DNA of 19,990 bases from Verrucomicrobia bacterium UBA3222 (GTDB lineage: Bacteria; Verrucomicrobiota; Verrucomicrobiia; Opitutales; UBA9783): assembly GCA_002363035.1 (NCBI GenBank), contig DEWA01000022.1, positions 1 to 19,990 on the forward strand, read 5' to 3'. The notes under the pieces were generated by a model. It worked only from the letters and a program-made list of their open reading frames with translations, did not search any database and was not told the DNA's origin. This document shows, in pieces, positions 1-6,309 of the stretch (position 1 is the stretch's first letter; each line of letters opens with the position of its first letter). The translations under genes were made by a program, and so were the position numbers.

Positions 1-121
1 TCTCCTTCAACGCCTCCAACTTCTTAGAAGCCGTCTTGATGCGGCTCTTTTCCGCCTTATTCCGCATCGTCAACTTTGCGATTTTGCGAATCGACTTTTT
101 TGAAGACTTGATGTTCGCCAT
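1..121 (-). CDS. rpsT: 30S ribosomal protein S20, N-terminal part (cut by window edge)
   Basis: The first 40 residues are visible and begin MANIKSSKKSIRKIAKL, continuing with RNKAEKSRIKTASKKLEAL. This is the lysine/arginine-rich opening of bacterial S20, which binds 16S rRNA in the body of the small subunit and helps early 30S assembly. The ATG is at 121-119 on the minus strand and the gene runs off the left edge, so its 3' end is missing. A good sigma70-type promoter lies just upstream (147-174), giving a leader of only about 20-25 bases. The gene therefore need not depend on read-through from xerD, which ends at 218 on the same strand. The Shine-Dalgarno match is weak. Identification is confident from the N-terminal motif. 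Confidence 0.93.
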   Translation of the reverse strand, partial: MANIKSSKKSIRKIAKLTMRNKAEKSRIKTASKKLEALKE

Positions 122-146
122 TAGTAAATTCCGCTAACTCACCATC

Positions 147-174
147 ATCGTAGGCGTTGTACGCCGCTTGTCAA
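147..174 (-). promoter_or_regulatory. Promoter of rpsT
   Basis: Read on the minus strand there is a perfect TTGACA -35 box (169-174), a 16-base spacer and a TACGAT -10 box (147-152). It ends 25 bases before the rpsT start codon. A strong housekeeping promoter fits a ribosomal protein gene. Confidence 0.75.
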
Positions 175-194
175 CGTACTTTTGGCATTTTTGT

Positions 195-234
195 AAAAAA
201 GGACGTTCCGATATCCGTCATTTGGCACGGATAT
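195..234 (-). terminator. Possible terminator at the end of xerD
   Basis: A perfect 8-bp inverted repeat (ATATCCGT at 211-218, ACGGATAT at 227-234, 8-base loop) spans the xerD stop codon. On the minus strand a run of six Ts (195-200) follows, but 10 bases beyond the stem. This is not the usual spacing for an intrinsic terminator. It could be a weak terminator or an mRNA-end structure. Confidence 0.3.
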
Positions 235-1114
235 GGCAACGGTTGTACGTTTCCTGCAGCTGCGACGGGTTTAAGTGGGTATAAATCTGCGTCGTCGAAA
301 TGTCGCTGTGCCCCAGCATCGCCTGAATACTGCGCAAATCCGCTCCGTTGCACAACAAATGCGTCGCGAATGTGTGCCGCAGTAAATGGGGTTTGACGGG
401 CGTTTCCAAACCGATATCGTGCGCATAACGTTTCAGGTGCACCCAGAAAGTTTTGCGCGAAATCGCACCGCCGCGTTGACTGAGAAATACGAAGGATTGG
501 CTGTTCTTTTTGGCAAATTTCGGGCGTCCGTGCACCAGCCAGGCTTCCAAATGCGCCTGCGCCACGGAACCCAGCGGCACCAAACGTTCTTTGCTGCCTT
601 TGCCGAAAATTTTCAAAAAACCTTCGTTGAGAAAGATTGCCTGTAAGGACAAATTGCAAACCTCCGAAACGCGCAAACCGCAACCGTACATGAGAGAAAT
701 CATCGCGCGATCGCGCAGACCGTTCGGCGTCGATAAAACCGTACTTCCCTGCAGGTGTTGAATGTCGTTTAAGGTTAAAGTGTGCGGCAAGGTGCGGCTT
801 AATTTCGGCACCACCGCGTGCTCCAGCGGATTTCTGAAAATAAGGTTTTTTTTGATTAAAAACTCAAAAAAACGACGCAACGATACCAGTTTTCGTGCGC
901 GCGACGCTGGTTTTAAATCCAAAAGTGCATTCTGCCACACCTCCGTATCGCGTTCCGTTACCGCTTCAAATGCCTGAACCTTCGTCAGTTGCACGAACTG
1001 CAGTATATCGTAGCGATAAGAGGCTCGCGTATGTTCGGATAAACCGCGCTCGAGATCCAGGTGGGACAGGAAAGAGGCGAGGGGATCCGACAGGGAAGCT
1101 TTATGAGGTTTCAT
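218..1114 (-). CDS. xerD: Tyrosine recombinase XerD (XerC/XerD family)
   Basis: At 298 residues this has the exact usual length of XerC/XerD, which resolve chromosome dimers at dif with FtsK. The N-terminal SAM-like core-binding domain (about 8-90, with LERGLSEHTRASYR) is followed by the catalytic domain. All six active-site residues are visible: R148 (GCGLRVSE), K172 (GKGSKER), H243 and R246 (HLLRHTFATHLL), H269 (LGHS) and Y278 (TTQIYTH). The wording GADLR and LGHSD is closer to XerD than to XerC, so I prefer xerD, though phylogeny would be needed to settle it. The ATG follows an in-frame TGA, so it is the first possible start, yet it has no Shine-Dalgarno sequence. The neighbouring rpsT has its own promoter. 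XerC would be expected elsewhere in the genome. Confidence 0.9.
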   Translation of the reverse strand: MKPHKASLSDPLASFLSHLDLERGLSEHTRASYRYDILQFVQLTKVQAFEAVTERDTEVWQNALLDLKPASRARKLVSLRRFFEFLIKKNLIFRNPLEHAVVPKLSRTLPHTLTLNDIQHLQGSTVLSTPNGLRDRAMISLMYGCGLRVSEVCNLSLQAIFLNEGFLKIFGKGSKERLVPLGSVAQAHLEAWLVHGRPKFAKKNSQSFVFLSQRGGAISRKTFWVHLKRYAHDIGLETPVKPHLLRHTFATHLLCNGADLRSIQAMLGHSDISTTQIYTHLNPSQLQETYNRCHIRAK

Positions 1115-1211
1115 CGAAATAAGTCATAACCGCAACGAGCAACGGGAGAATCACAACGGAAGCGAAGGCGTACACAACGCAAAATCACCACACTTGAGCC
1201 AACCGGCATTT

Positions 1212-1823
1212 TCAAGAAGGATCCTGTTCGGAGGCACGGATGCAAAAATCACTCCGAATGTTTCGGATAACGACAATAAACCAGGAAACAAGAAAAACAG
1301 GACACAACATAACATTGAGAGGAGGCAACAGGAACAGCATAAAGATGAACCGTACGATTTTCGAAAACACGCCGTTAATCTTTTGATACATGCGTTTTTT
1401 CAAAAAAAGAGAAACAATACATGCGAGACAAAACGATATGACCCAATGCACGCCAATAAAGCTCAAAGAAAAACAGGCGGTACAAGGACATAATTCGGGA
1501 ACATGATTTTCAACCCACCCCAAAACATTTAGCTTCGGGCAGGGAAAGATGAGGAAAATAACGTCCGTTGCGTAGAGAACAAAAGCAAAACATTGCTTGT
1601 TACGAAAAAATAAAACTGATAAAGAACAGGTTACAAAAAACCAAAGATTCAATGAAGGGAAGGTAATAACAAAAAGAAAATACCACACAACATTTTCCGA
1701 ACCGCAGCAGTCCCTTGAGGAGGAAAAATGTACAATAAGTGAAGGTATTACAACGATAACTATAAAGTAACCAATGTTCAGCAGAAACAAAGAGTTCCTT
1801 ATATTCGTCCTGTAAAAGTTCAT
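1212..1823 (-). CDS. Unrecognised small multi-pass membrane protein
   Basis: I do not recognise this 203-residue product. The frame is the longest in an otherwise gene-free stretch (1115-1996) and shows the alternating pattern of a membrane protein. About five hydrophobic segments lie near residues 10-33, 45-70, 78-95, 115-140 and 155-188, separated by short charged loops such as KKRMYQK. It is rich in Phe and has many Cys, including DCC and a CPCTAC cluster near residue 113. The DNA is visibly more AT-rich than xerD or gltP on either side. The ATG at 1823 has only a weak purine-rich site (AGGCGG) about a dozen bases upstream. A lineage-specific or acquired gene fits best. A chance open frame in AT-rich non-coding DNA cannot be excluded, since T-rich sequence mimics hydrophobic protein. 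Confidence 0.5.
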   Translation of the reverse strand: MNFYRTNIRNSLFLLNIGYFIVIVVIPSLIVHFSSSRDCCGSENVVWYFLFVITFPSLNLWFFVTCSLSVLFFRNKQCFAFVLYATDVIFLIFPCPKLNVLGWVENHVPELCPCTACFSLSFIGVHWVISFCLACIVSLFLKKRMYQKINGVFSKIVRFIFMLFLLPPLNVMLCPVFLVSWFIVVIRNIRSDFCIRASEQDPS

Positions 1824-1942
1824 AAAAACACCGCCTGCCCCATTCTACACGCAAACACCGCGCGACACGATAAAAAACAACCTCCGTGTTCCCGTAACAA
1901 AAATCGACCAATCAAACAACTCTCCAAAAAGCGCAAGGTGGT

Positions 1943-1976
1943 GAAACATGTCCTCATGTTTGGTCGAACATGTTTC
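1943..1976. repeat. Inverted repeat downstream of gltP
   Basis: GAAACATGT (1943-1951) pairs perfectly with ACATGTTTC (1968-1976) across a 16-base loop. A second, competing stem forms inside it: CATGTT (1955-1960) with AACATG (1967-1972). It lies 21 bases past the gltP stop. On the minus strand a five-T run (1926-1930) follows 12 bases later, so it may end gltP transcription or protect the mRNA 3' end, but it is not a standard intrinsic terminator. Confidence 0.5.
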
Positions 1977-1996
1977 GTAAACCTGTCATCACCCGC

Positions 1997-3295
1997 CTAC
2001 TCTACTCCTCCATACGCCGTTGCTTCGCCTTCGGTGCGCGCGATAATCACCGTCCCACAGGTGTCGTTGAAAACGTTCACCGCCGTCCGAAACATATCCA
2101 GCAATCGTTCCGCCACCCAAATGATACCGACGGATTCAATCGGCAATCCGACCGAACCGACAATCATCGTAATCGCAATCAGTGCCGAAGCGGGAATGCC
2201 GGCAACTCCGACGGACGTCAACAATGCCATTAAGACGACCGTCACCTGGTTCCAAAAGCCGAACGCAATACCCTGTGTAACCTGGTAAAGTTGCGCCAAA
2301 AACAGAACGACCACGCATTCGTACAATGCGGTTCCGCACATGTTAATGGTAATCCCCAGTGGCAATGTAAAGCGCGCCGTTCGCGGCGAAACCTTCGAAA
2401 CCCTTTCGACGGTATCCAGCGCAATCCCCAGCGAAGCGGCGGAAGAGGACGTCGAAAACGCCGTCAACGCAACCGGGAACATCGCCTTGTAGTGTGCCCA
2501 CGGTCGGATTTTCCCGACAAAGCGCAACAACAGCCACAAAAAACCGAACGTATAGAGCGCAAAGCCCGCCAACACCGTCACGATAAACACCAACAGCGGC
2601 TTCAAAACATCCAAACCGGCATTGAGCAAAATCGGCGTTACGAGACCGAAAACGCCCAACGGCGAAAACGCAATCACGATGCGGGTAATGTCGCGAATAA
2701 CGCGTTGCAGACCTTCCCAAAAGCGCAGTTGGAGGTCGCGCAGGGCACTCGGTAACCGACCGATGAAGAAGCCGAACAGCAAACTGAAGGTAATAAGACC
2801 CAAAATTTGCGTATTATCCGCCGCCGCGGATACGACGTTCGTCGGGATAAGGCGCAGAAAAAAATCCGACAATTTGGCGGTACTTTCGGTGTTAATACCG
2901 ACAAAATGCTCCGGCAAAACGTTCGCCTGCCCGAGAATTTTCCCCGCCAACGCCGCATCGACACGACCGGGCTTGACGGTATTCACCATCCCCAGCCCGA
3001 TGAGGACCGCCGACGCGCAACTCAGAAAGTAAAACAAAAACGTTTTCAACCCCAAACGCTTGCATTCGGCGCGCGAACCGAAGCCCGCCATGCCGCAAAT
3101 CAGCGAGGAAGCAATCAGCGGAACCACGAGCATTTTCAGCCCGTTCATGAAGACTTTCCCGAATAATTCGCAAACATCGACGAACGTTTTCGTCCACGGC
3201 AATGCCGTCGCATCCGCACAACGCAACACGCACGTGATGATGACACTCGCCGCCAGCGCGCAAACAACACCCCACCGATCAAAAAATTTCCGCAC
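1997..3295 (-). CDS. gltP: Glutamate/dicarboxylate:cation symporter (DAACS family, GltP/GltT/DctA-like)
   Basis: This 432-residue inner-membrane protein belongs to the glutamate transporter-fold family that imports acidic amino acids or C4-dicarboxylates with Na+ or H+. The reentrant loop HP1 serine motif (STSSSAASLG, 281-290) is clear. So is the HP2 loop (VAGIPAS, 364-370). The TM8 signature (LLDMFRTAVNVFND, 398-411) contains D400, R403, T404, N407 and D411, matching the substrate- and ion-binding residues of GltPh. The arginine suggests an acidic substrate. The TM7 motif, almost always NMDGT, reads NMCGT here (C320), and the GltPh T92/S93 pair aligns with S92/C93. The start is GTG, chosen because GAGG lies four bases upstream; no ATG is nearby. 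The gene has its own promoter (3342-3370). Substrate and coupling ion cannot be read from sequence. Confidence 0.9.
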   Translation of the reverse strand: MRKFFDRWGVVCALAASVIITCVLRCADATALPWTKTFVDVCELFGKVFMNGLKMLVVPLIASSLICGMAGFGSRAECKRLGLKTFLFYFLSCASAVLIGLGMVNTVKPGRVDAALAGKILGQANVLPEHFVGINTESTAKLSDFFLRLIPTNVVSAAADNTQILGLITFSLLFGFFIGRLPSALRDLQLRFWEGLQRVIRDITRIVIAFSPLGVFGLVTPILLNAGLDVLKPLLVFIVTVLAGFALYTFGFLWLLLRFVGKIRPWAHYKAMFPVALTAFSTSSSAASLGIALDTVERVSKVSPRTARFTLPLGITINMCGTALYECVVVLFLAQLYQVTQGIAFGFWNQVTVVLMALLTSVGVAGIPASALIAITMIVGSVGLPIESVGIIWVAERLLDMFRTAVNVFNDTCGTVIIARTEGEATAYGGVE

Positions 3296-3303
3296 GTTTC
3301 CTC
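3296..3303 (-). promoter_or_regulatory. Ribosome binding site supporting the GTG start of gltP
   Basis: On the minus strand AGAGAGGAAAC immediately precedes the GTG codon (3295-3293). The GAGG core (3300-3303) is four bases from the start, slightly tight. It fixes an otherwise uncertain non-ATG start. Confidence 0.6.
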
Positions 3304-3341
3304 TCTATTCCCGCAGAAAGCAACTTTTCACTTACAAGGGA

Positions 3342-3370
3342 ATGATATGTTTTTTTGAAAAAATATTCAA
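3342..3370 (-). promoter_or_regulatory. Promoter of gltP
   Basis: On the minus strand TTGAAT (-35, 3365-3370), a 17-base spacer and TATCAT (-10, 3342-3347) precede gltP by about 45 bases. The spacer is a run of Ts followed by a run of As, forming a near-palindrome that could bend DNA or serve as an operator. Confidence 0.55.
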
Positions 3371-3372
3371 TG

Positions 3373-3527
3373 CGAACCTTTGAAAGCGACCAACATCAAC
3401 CGACAGTAAGTGTTCTCTTTCGGAGCATTCTTACACTGTTGCACTCAAAACTTCGGAGTTCATTGCCGATAAACACCCTTTGTACGTCGTTTTGGAAGCG
3501 AAAATGAAAAAACGAACCTATGAAAGC
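3373..3527. repeat. Imperfect 15-bp direct repeat flanking the gltP upstream region
   Basis: CGAACCTTTGAAAGC (3373-3387) recurs as CGAACCTATGAAAGC (3513-3527) with a single mismatch. The second copy covers the pepP stop codon. The copies lie 140 bases apart, between pepP and gltP, and both are preceded by A-rich DNA. Confidence 0.5.
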
Positions 3528-4636
3528 TCCAACGTTTTATCGCAGGACGTCAAAATCTCACAGCCATCGTTCGTAATTAAAACATCATCCTCGATGCGAA
3601 CACCGCCGACGGTTGGAAAATACAAACCCGGTTCGACGGTAATTACCATCCCGGGTTTTAATGCGATCGGTTTTGAACCGACGGACGGATATTCGTGAAT
3701 ATCCAAACCGATGCCGTGACCAACGCTGTGAATAAAGCCTTCCGTACCGAATTCGGTGCGCTTCAACCCGTACCCGCGCTGTTCAAAAAAACGCAACGCA
3801 AACGTTTGCAAATCCGACGTCAATACGTCGGGTCGCAGTTGTTCCAAAAGCGCCGTTTGGCAATCGAGTACCGCTTGGTATATATTCTTTTGTTCCGACG
3901 TTGCGTGCCCCTTAACAACCGTGCGCGTCATATCCCCGTAAAAATGCGACGTCTTCAGGTACGGGAAAACATCAATCACAATCAGCTCTCCGGCGCGCAA
4001 CGCTCCGCTGCCGACGCAATGCGGATACGCACCGTCCCTCCCGCAGGCAACGATGGTTCCGTCGGCAATTCCGCCGCGTTCCAAACAATACACTTCCATC
4101 ATCGCCCGTAACCGCTCGGACGTTAAAATTTCGTCCTCAAAGTACAAAACGCCTTCCTCAACGGCACTTTCGCGAAGGATGCGAATGGCCTCTTTCAACA
4201 CATCCGCCGTTAAAGTACACGCTTCGCGAATTTCCGAAAGGTCGGTATCGGTTTTAATCGCCCGTTGTCCTTCGAAGAAGGAAGCATCAAACGCGACGGG
4301 TATTTGTCTCGAAATTTCCGCATAAATCGCCGCCGGGAAATCATCGGGCACGACAAAACGCTCGACCGCGTAGGTATCTTTCAGAAATTGAAAGAAATTT
4401 TGCCAAAAGGAACCGCTTCGAAACCGCTTCTTTAACTCTTTTCGAATATCCGACCACAGAAAAACGTTGTCAAACGTCCCGACCGCACGACAACGGTCAT
4501 ATTCCAATTCCGAAACAAACGCCATTGTCTGCTCACCGACTTTGAGCGCAAAATACGCATCGGGCGCGTCAAAATGCCCCCAATGAAGGAGGTTGAAGTC
4601 TTTATGGGGCGTGTTATAGATGGCGTAGGCGGGCAT
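3518..4636 (-). CDS. M24-family metallopeptidase (Xaa-Pro aminopeptidase/dipeptidase type)
   Basis: This 372-residue protein has the two-part layout of M24B enzymes: a creatinase-type N-terminal domain (about 1-130) and a pita-bread catalytic domain (about 135-365). The five metal ligands are all present: D222 (IVIDVFP), D235 (YGDMTRT), H307 (SVGHGIG), E335 (TVEPGLY) and E349 (VRIEDDV). H206 and H314 sit where the accessory histidines of the family lie. Such enzymes use two divalent metals to release the residue before proline, in the cytoplasm. No signal peptide is visible. The length suits the shorter PepP/PepQ relatives, and I cannot tell aminopeptidase from prolidase. The ATG has no Shine-Dalgarno sequence. 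It lies 254 bases after plsX on the same strand, so read-through or a separate promoter are both possible. Confidence 0.9.
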   Translation of the reverse strand: MPAYAIYNTPHKDFNLLHWGHFDAPDAYFALKVGEQTMAFVSELEYDRCRAVGTFDNVFLWSDIRKELKKRFRSGSFWQNFFQFLKDTYAVERFVVPDDFPAAIYAEISRQIPVAFDASFFEGQRAIKTDTDLSEIREACTLTADVLKEAIRILRESAVEEGVLYFEDEILTSERLRAMMEVYCLERGGIADGTIVACGRDGAYPHCVGSGALRAGELIVIDVFPYLKTSHFYGDMTRTVVKGHATSEQKNIYQAVLDCQTALLEQLRPDVLTSDLQTFALRFFEQRGYGLKRTEFGTEGFIHSVGHGIGLDIHEYPSVGSKPIALKPGMVITVEPGLYFPTVGGVRIEDDVLITNDGCEILTSCDKTLELS

Positions 4637-4667
4637 GGGGATGGTTTAAATACAAAGAAAGCTTCAC

Positions 4668-4740
4668 GCAAAAAATAAAGTAAAAATATCCCACAACATC
4701 CACACACTCCGACACCAAAGCCGCAATGCAAAAAATAAAG
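4668..4740. repeat. Exact 13-bp direct repeat upstream of pepP
   Basis: GCAAAAAATAAAG occurs at 4668-4680 and again at 4728-4740, exactly 60 bases apart, in the 254-base gap between plsX and the M24 peptidase gene. The gap has no convincing gene or hairpin. The repeats may be binding sites or A-tract upstream elements, or chance in AT-rich DNA. Confidence 0.5.
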
Positions 4741-4890
4741 ATTACAAAAAATCGCCTACCTTCTTTACGTCAGCAATCTCTCATCGAACCTCTTGTAACA
4801 CATTCCTCGAACATACATGGGTTACGGCCGAAACGAACATTGAGAGCGGGTATAAACCGACAAATACCAACTCCACGCTGCCACCCTTTG

Positions 4891-5955
4891 TCACGCTGCC
4901 TTCTCCAACAACGCGTTGGCGCGCATCACATCTGCTTTCGCTTCCTGCGGTTTGTAGGAACGAACGCACTTCACCATCATGCCGATCCCGCCGGCAACCG
5001 CTTCCGCTTTCCCGGAGCCGTGCGTTTTAAACACCCAACCGTTCAATCCCAACAGCGGTGCCCCGCTGTACTTTTCCGGCGCCAACTGCCGCTTCATATC
5101 CCGAAAAACGCCGCTGCACAGCAAAGCCCCGAGCTTGCGCACCGGATTTTCCAGTATTTTTTCCTTTATAAACGTTTTGAGTTCCCAAAAAAGCGATTCG
5201 CAGAGTTTCAGAACGATATTGCCGACAAAACCGTCGCACACAACCACATCCGCCGTACCGCCGAACAAATCAAACCCCTCAATCAACCCGACGTAGTTCA
5301 AACCTTCGCACTGCTTCAAAACCGCATGCGCCGCATGTACCGCCTCGTTGCCCTTCCCCTCTTCGGTACCGACGGTCAATAATCCCACCCGCGGGTGCTC
5401 CGTTTGCAAAACCGCCCGGGCAAAATGCGATCCCAAAACGGCGTTGTGAACCAAAAATCGCGCTTCGCTTGTCGGATTGGCACCGACGTCGATCAGAATA
5501 AAACGGTGCGTGCGCGTCGGAATGATGCTCGCCAACGCCGGTCGCTCCACACCTTCAATCGTCCGCAACTTTAACGTACTACCCGCCATGAGCGCGCCAG
5601 TATTGCCGCAACTGAGCACCGCATCCAGCGTTCCGTCCCGAACGCCTTCGATCGCCCTGAACATGGACGCCTCTTTTTTGTGCCTGAGCGCCGACAGCGG
5701 ATTTTCATCCATGGCGATAACTTCGGGCGTGTGTAAAACCTCAATTTGCGATGAACCTTCCAAACCGTTCCGTCGCAACAACGGTCTCAACACCGCTTCA
5801 TCGCCCGCCAACACAAAGCGTTCAACCGCCCCGTCGACCGCTTGCAACGCCAATCGAACGCCTGCAACAACCTGCTCGGAACCGCCGTCCGACCCCATCG
5901 CATCAATGCCGATACGCAACCGCATCGGCGATGTTCCGCTCCCGACGGACGACAT
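4891..5955 (-). CDS. plsX: Phosphate acyltransferase PlsX
   Basis: PlsX converts acyl-ACP and phosphate to acyl-phosphate, the donor PlsY uses for the first step of phospholipid synthesis at the inner face of the cytoplasmic membrane. The family landmarks appear in order: IDAMGSDGG near residue 17, SCGNTGALMAGS near 114, ILIDVGANP near 153, TVGTEEGKGNE near 195, CDGFVGNIVLK near 240 and YSGAPLLGLNG near 295. Its 354 residues are about the normal length. The first ATG lies nine bases after the rpmF stop, implying one transcript. A second in-frame ATG at 5925 (residue 11, MRLRIGIDAMG) fits the usual family start better. Neither start has a clear ribosome site. A CACGCTGCC repeat (4874-4882, 4892-4900) straddles the stop codon. 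Confidence 0.95.
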   Translation of the reverse strand: MSSVGSGTSPMRLRIGIDAMGSDGGSEQVVAGVRLALQAVDGAVERFVLAGDEAVLRPLLRRNGLEGSSQIEVLHTPEVIAMDENPLSALRHKKEASMFRAIEGVRDGTLDAVLSCGNTGALMAGSTLKLRTIEGVERPALASIIPTRTHRFILIDVGANPTSEARFLVHNAVLGSHFARAVLQTEHPRVGLLTVGTEEGKGNEAVHAAHAVLKQCEGLNYVGLIEGFDLFGGTADVVVCDGFVGNIVLKLCESLFWELKTFIKEKILENPVRKLGALLCSGVFRDMKRQLAPEKYSGAPLLGLNGWVFKTHGSGKAEAVAGGIGMMVKCVRSYKPQEAKADVMRANALLEKAA

Positions 5956-5964
5956 TGCGAACGA

Positions 5965-6141
5965 CTACAACTTCACGTCCAACACCTGCCGATCACGGTA
6001 CATGCCCGTCTCGGGATTGACATGGTGCCAACGCACCAACGTACCGTCGGCTTCCCGCGCCAGCAACGGCAACGCCGTCTTGTGCACCCCGCGACGCAAC
6101 CGACTGCGGGTTTTGGATTGTTTTCTCTTGGGTTGTCCCAT
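5965..6141 (-). CDS. rpmF: 50S ribosomal protein L32
   Basis: The 58-residue product starts MGQPKRKQSKTRSRLRRG, the standard opening of L32, and ends GMYRDRQVLDVKL, matching the family C-terminus (Y-R-x-R-x-V). It binds 23S rRNA near the exit-tunnel side of the large subunit. The ATG at 6141 is chosen over an upstream in-frame TTG (6162) because GAGGA lies seven bases before it and because L32 proteins start with this MxxPKRK sequence. This L32 has no cysteines, so it is a zinc-free form lacking the two CxxC pairs found in many phyla. It is first in a pair with plsX, a very common bacterial arrangement. Confidence 0.92.
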   Translation of the reverse strand: MGQPKRKQSKTRSRLRRGVHKTALPLLAREADGTLVRWHHVNPETGMYRDRQVLDVKL

Positions 6142-6147
6142 AAAAAT

Positions 6148-6152
6148 TTCCT
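6148..6152 (-). promoter_or_regulatory. Ribosome binding site deciding the rpmF start
   Basis: GAGGA read on the minus strand sits about seven bases before the ATG at 6141. It supports this start over the upstream TTG. Confidence 0.6.
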
Positions 6153-6166
6153 CAGTGACCAAATTC

Positions 6167-6195
6167 TATGGAAAGGATGAGAGCTGTAGGGTCAA
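6167..6195 (-). promoter_or_regulatory. Candidate promoter of rpmF-plsX
   Basis: On the minus strand TTGACC (6190-6195) is followed after 17 bases by TCCATA (6167-6172). A better -10 word, TAGAAT (6163-6168), lies 21 bases from the same -35, which is too far. The region is the divergent gap between rpmF and the histidine kinase, so a promoter is expected here. Confidence 0.35.
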
Positions 6196-6236
6196 GATTA
6201 TTCGGGAAGAAGAGAGGGAAAGAGAAAAAACCTCGC

Positions 6237-6251
6237 TGTCTTTCAAAGACA
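6237..6251. promoter_or_regulatory. Palindrome upstream of the histidine kinase, possible operator
   Basis: TGTCTTT C AAAGACA is a perfect 7-bp palindrome about one central base. It lies three bases before a -10-like TAGAAT (6255-6260) on the plus strand and 58 bases before the kinase ATG. Position and symmetry suggest a dimeric regulator site, but no clear -35 box was found. Confidence 0.4.
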
Positions 6252-6309
6252 CACTAGAATTATGGCGTAAAGCAACAATTTGTCCTGCCATTTGACACGT
6301 TACCGCCGT

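Noticed and set aside
171..683. Minus-strand open frame of 170 codons overlapping xerD
   Set aside because: The xerD frame has all catalytic residues and full length, so this is an out-of-frame shadow.
218..1114. xerD-type recombinase considered as an integrase of a mobile element
   Set aside because: Its length and motifs match housekeeping XerC/XerD, and no tRNA, att repeats or phage genes lie nearby.
1824..1996. Search for a tRNA or other structured RNA downstream of gltP
   Set aside because: Only the hairpins at 1943-1976 were found; no cloverleaf or TTCGA-type arm with a matching acceptor was visible.
4726..5382. Plus-strand open frame of 218 codons
   Set aside because: It is antisense to plsX, whose family motifs are unambiguous.
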